DNA from: CAZIOH01 sp964540815
GTDB taxonomy: Bacteria; Myxococcota_A; Polyangia; Fen-1088
Assembly (NCBI GenBank): GCA_964540815.1
Contig: CAZIOH010000013.1
Span: 1-64,000, forward strand
Length of the DNA stretch: 64,000 nucleotides
Direction: 5' to 3'
Shown: positions 61,350 to 64,000 of the stretch, one piece after another
Layout: each line of letters opens with the position of its first letter
Numbering within the stretch: the first letter of the stretch is position 1
Translations under genes and position numbers: made by a program
Notes under the pieces: generated by a model
Told to the model about the DNA's origin: nothing
The model's database searches: none
Seen by the model: only the letters and a program-made list of their open reading frames with translations

Positions 61350-63068
61350 ATGCCGGCAGCGACCATCACAGAGCTCGGGCCCGAGGACGCGGAGCACGGC
61401 GGGCGCCGCGCCGGTCCGCCTCCGCGCCTCGAGCTGGTGGGGATCAGCAAGCGCTACCCAGGGGTGCAAGCCAACCAGGACGTGAGCCTCGCCGTCGCGC
61501 CCGGTGAGATTCACGGCGTGCTCGGCGAGAACGGCGCCGGCAAGTCCACCCTGATGAAGATCATCTACGGCGCGGTTCACCCGGACGCGGGAGAGCTGCG
61601 CCTCGATGGTCGCGTGGTGCGCATCGCCAGCCCCCGGCAGGCGCGCGCCCTCGGGATCGCGATGGTCTTCCAGCACTTCGCGATCTTCGAGAGCTTGACG
61701 GTGGCGGAGAACGTCTGGCTCGGCGTCGACACGAAGCTCTCGCGGGCCGAGGTCGTCCGGCGGGTGCAGGAGGTGGCCGCCAGCTACGAGCTCGACCCCG
61801 AGCCAGGACGTCTGGTCGATCGCCGGGTGAGCGAGCTTTCGGTGGGCGAGCGACAACGGGTGGAGCTGCTGCGGGCGCTGCTCGGCGCGCCGCGGGTGCT
61901 GATCCTCGACGAGCCGACCGCGGTGCTCACCCCCCAGGCGGCCGAGAAGGTGTTCGTCACCTTGCGACGACTGGCCGCGGACGGATGCGCCATTCTCTAC
62001 ATCAGTCACAAGCTCGACGAGATCCGCGCGCTGTGCACCCGCTGCACCGTGCTGCGGGCGGGACGCGTGACCGGGGTGGTCGACCCGCGTCGCGAGACCA
62101 ACCACAGCCTCTCCGAGCTGATGCTCGGCGCCGTCCCTCCACCGCTCGTGCGTCGGCCGGTCGCCGTGGCCGGCGCGGGCTCGCACGCGGCCAGCGCCAG
62201 CGCCAGCGGCGGGACCGACGCCGGCCCGGTGGTGGTGACGGGGGGAGCGGCTTCCTCGAGCCTGGTCCTCGAGCTGCGGGGGCTGACGTTGCCCCGACGG
62301 GAGGCCTTCGGCGCGGCGCTCGCCGAGCTGCGGCTCACCGTGCGCGCCGGTGAGATCCTGGGAATCGCCGGGATCTCGGGGAGCGGCCAGCGCGAGCTGA
62401 TGGACGCGCTCTCCGGAGAGGACGTGCGCGTCCCCCCGGGGGTGCTCCTGCTCGGGGGACGGGATCTGGCCGGGCTCACGGTGCGACAGCGGCGCGCGCT
62501 CGGTTTGTGCTTCGTGCCCGAGGAGCGCATCGGCCGAGGCACCGTCCCGGGGCTCTCGCTGTCGGCGAACACGCTCCTCACCCGGCGCGAGGCGGTGGCC
62601 CGCGGGGGCCTTCTGCGCTGGGTGGCGGCCCGGCGGCTGGCGGCCCGGCTGATCCGGCGCTTCAGCGTGCGGGCGCACTCGCCCGAGGCGCTGGCGGCCA
62701 GCCTGTCGGGCGGCAACCTGCAGAAGTTCATCATGGGCCGCGAGATCGACGCCCGGCCGCGGGTCTTGCTGGTGGCCCAGCCGACCTGGGGCCTCGACGT
62801 GGGCGCCGCCCGGCAGATCCACCGCGAGCTCCTGGCGCTGGCCGAGGCGGGGGTCGCGGTCCTGGTGGTGAGCGAGGATCTCGAGGAGCTGCTCGAGCTC
62901 GCCGGTGACATCGTCGTGATGGCGCGCGGGCGCTTCTCGCCGCGCGTAGCGGTGCGGGACGCCACCATCGCCGAGCTCGGGGCCTGGATGAGCGGGCTCG
63001 AGGCCGGCGGCGCGGCGAACGCGCCCAAGGCGGCGAATCCTGGTGGAGGGCCGGAGCCACGTGCGTGA
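61350..63068 (+). CDS. BMP-type nucleoside/sugar ABC transporter, tandem ATPase
   Basis: This 572-aa protein carries two ABC domains. The first has Walker A GENGAGKST, signature LSVGERQRVELL and Walker B LILDEPTAVLTP. The second has a degenerate Walker A (ISGSGQREL), signature LSGGNLQKFIMGREI and Walker B LLVAQPTWGLDVGA. This asymmetric tandem form belongs to the RbsA-like subgroup that works with BmpA-type lipoproteins in uptake of purine nucleosides or simple sugars. A Ser/Gly-rich insert near 275-300 separates the halves. It overlaps the permease gene by 8 bp. The binding protein lies outside the window. Confidence 0.9.
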   Translation: MPAATITELGPEDAEHGGRRAGPPPRLELVGISKRYPGVQANQDVSLAVAPGEIHGVLGENGAGKSTLMKIIYGAVHPDAGELRLDGRVVRIASPRQARALGIAMVFQHFAIFESLTVAENVWLGVDTKLSRAEVVRRVQEVAASYELDPEPGRLVDRRVSELSVGERQRVELLRALLGAPRVLILDEPTAVLTPQAAEKVFVTLRRLAADGCAILYISHKLDEIRALCTRCTVLRAGRVTGVVDPRRETNHSLSELMLGAVPPPLVRRPVAVAGAGSHAASASASGGTDAGPVVVTGGAASSSLVLELRGLTLPRREAFGAALAELRLTVRAGEILGIAGISGSGQRELMDALSGEDVRVPPGVLLLGGRDLAGLTVRQRRALGLCFVPEERIGRGTVPGLSLSANTLLTRREAVARGGLLRWVAARRLAARLIRRFSVRAHSPEALAASLSGGNLQKFIMGREIDARPRVLLVAQPTWGLDVGAARQIHRELLALAEAGVAVLVVSEDLEELLELAGDIVVMARGRFSPRVAVRDATIAELGAWMSGLEAGGAANAPKAANPGGGPEPRA

Positions 63069-64000
63069 GCCGGCGGGAAAGGCGCCGCGGTCGCCCTGGC
63101 CGCCGCGGGTGCGGACGCGGGCGCTCGCGGCCGCGGTGGCCTTCGGTTCGCCCGCCGTGGCGCTCGGCCTGACGGTCGCGGTGGGCGCGCTCCTGTTCGC
63201 GGCGCTCGGGCAGTCACCAGGGCGGGCGCTCGGGATGTTCTTCATCGAGCCCTGGCGCGGGGCGCGCGGCTGGAGCGAGCTCGCGGTGAAGGCCACGCCG
63301 CTCGCCATCATCGCCCTCGGCCTCGCCATCGCCTTTCGTGCCAACGTCTGGAACATCGGCGCCGAGGGCCAGTACATCCTCGGCGCCATCGTCGCGACGG
63401 GCGTGGCGCTGCGGGCGGACGCGGGGAGCGGTCGCGGAATCGTGCTCATGGTGCTGGCCGGCGGGGTGCTGGGGGGCATGTTCTGGGCGGGGGTGGTGGC
63501 CTTCCTGCGCGATCGCTTCAACGCGAGCGAGATCCTGGTCAGCCTGATGCTTGTCTACGTCGCCGAGCTGTGGCTCGGGTATCTGGTCTATGGCCCCTGG
63601 AAGGATCCGGAGGGCTTCAACTTCCCGCAGACCATCCTGTTTCTGCCGGCGACGGAGATCCCGCGCCTCGTCGCGGGCCATCGCGCGACGGTGGGCCTGC
63701 TGGTGGCGCTGGCGGCGGCGCCGCTCGCGTGGTTGTTCCTGGGGCGCACGGCCGCCGGCTTCGAGCTCGAGGTGTGTGGTGTGGCCGCGCGGGCCGCCCG
63801 GTACGCCGGGTTCTCGTCGCGGCGGGCGCTGTGGATCGCGCTCCTGGTGTCGGGCGGGATGGCGGGACTGGCGGGCGCGCTCGAGGTGGCGGGGCCCCTC
63901 GGACAGCTCACGCCGCACCTGCCGGTCGGGTATGGCTTCGCGGCCATCATCGTGGCGTTCGTGGGGCGCCTGCATCCGTTCGGGATCCTGCTGGCGTCGG
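63061..64000 (+). CDS. BMP-type ABC transporter permease, partial
   Basis: The product runs from GTG 63061, which overlaps the ATPase stop by 8 bp, to beyond the window end (313 residues seen). About eight TM segments are visible. FRANVWNIGAEGQYILGAI and FNASEILVSLMLVYVAELW, and GMAGLAGALEVAG near the end, are the BPD_transp_2 permease signature of the YufP/NupP type. It forms the membrane channel with a second permease expected just downstream. Identity is secure for the family; the cargo is not. Confidence 0.9.
   Translation, partial: MREPAGKAPRSPWPPRVRTRALAAAVAFGSPAVALGLTVAVGALLFAALGQSPGRALGMFFIEPWRGARGWSELAVKATPLAIIALGLAIAFRANVWNIGAEGQYILGAIVATGVALRADAGSGRGIVLMVLAGGVLGGMFWAGVVAFLRDRFNASEILVSLMLVYVAELWLGYLVYGPWKDPEGFNFPQTILFLPATEIPRLVAGHRATVGLLVALAAAPLAWLFLGRTAAGFELEVCGVAARAARYAGFSSRRALWIALLVSGGMAGLAGALEVAGPLGQLTPHLPVGYGFAAIIVAFVGRLHPFGILLAS

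Noticed and set aside
1..64000. Prophage, insertion sequence, rRNA or tRNA genes, biosynthetic gene cluster
   Set aside because: No transposase, integrase, phage structural, PKS/NRPS or structural-RNA signals were seen on either strand.

Overview
This 64-kb window is high-GC draft DNA. Two 100-base runs of N (6733-6832 and 26523-26622) mark scaffold joins. Gene content points to a Myxococcota bacterium, most likely class Polyangia. The signs are many lipoproteins with long Gly/Ser-rich linkers after the lipid-anchored cysteine, a myxobacterial-style Ser/Thr kinase, FHA-SpoIIE signalling, two DUF1592/DUF1552 pairs, a possible MYXO-CTERM tail and a LexA-type palindrome close to the Myxococcus consensus. 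The taxonomic call is inference; no rRNA or tRNA gene is present to anchor it.

Layout. 1-5200: groEL 3' end, an FHA-GAF-SpoIIE phosphatase, a phosphofructokinase with a mixed active-site signature, a gene-poor AT-richer island, and a PEBP-like lipoprotein. 5200-14500: secreted enzymes and DUF modules, namely a GH43-like lipoprotein truncated by the first gap, DUF1592/DUF1552 pair A with a third lipoprotein, and a pectate lyase overlapping a SUMF1-fold lipoprotein. 14500-27400: a membrane receptor kinase, a UshA-type 5'-nucleotidase, a lipase-N-like lipoprotein coupled to a FadL porin, a TonB/HEAT protein, a nine-repeat Cys-rich lipoprotein ending in a CBM3-like domain, and a TPR/beta-barrel protein split by the second gap. 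27400-35700: an RluA-type pseudouridine synthase, bioB, a CBM6-like secreted protein, a radical SAM protein behind the LexA-like site, an RpoH-like sigma factor and a MerA-like flavoprotein. 35700-45000: a carbohydrate-binding lipoprotein, an esterase lipoprotein, DUF1592/DUF1552 pair B, and an ECF sigma/anti-sigma/outer-membrane operon whose genes overlap by 4 nt. 45000-55200: a PD40 propeller lipoprotein, then a four-gene run of aldo/keto reductase and three polytopic membrane proteins, facing a spermidine-synthase-like membrane protein. 55300-64000: a PL5 alginate lyase, another esterase, a Cys-rich protein, Dps, a CAP-domain lipoprotein, a cupin, a small lipoprotein and the start of a BMP-type nucleoside/sugar ABC transporter.

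Taken together, much of the window encodes an exported, mostly lipid-anchored set of proteins for handling plant and algal polysaccharides: GH43-like, PL1, PL5, two esterases and CBM3/CBM6-like binding modules. Outer-membrane uptake (FadL), inner-membrane ABC uptake and several signalling systems lie beside it. The points most worth following are the two DUF1592/DUF1552 modules in opposite gene order, the CBM3-tipped Cys-rich lipoprotein, the lipase-N/FadL pair without a catalytic domain, and the self-overlapping assembly gap.
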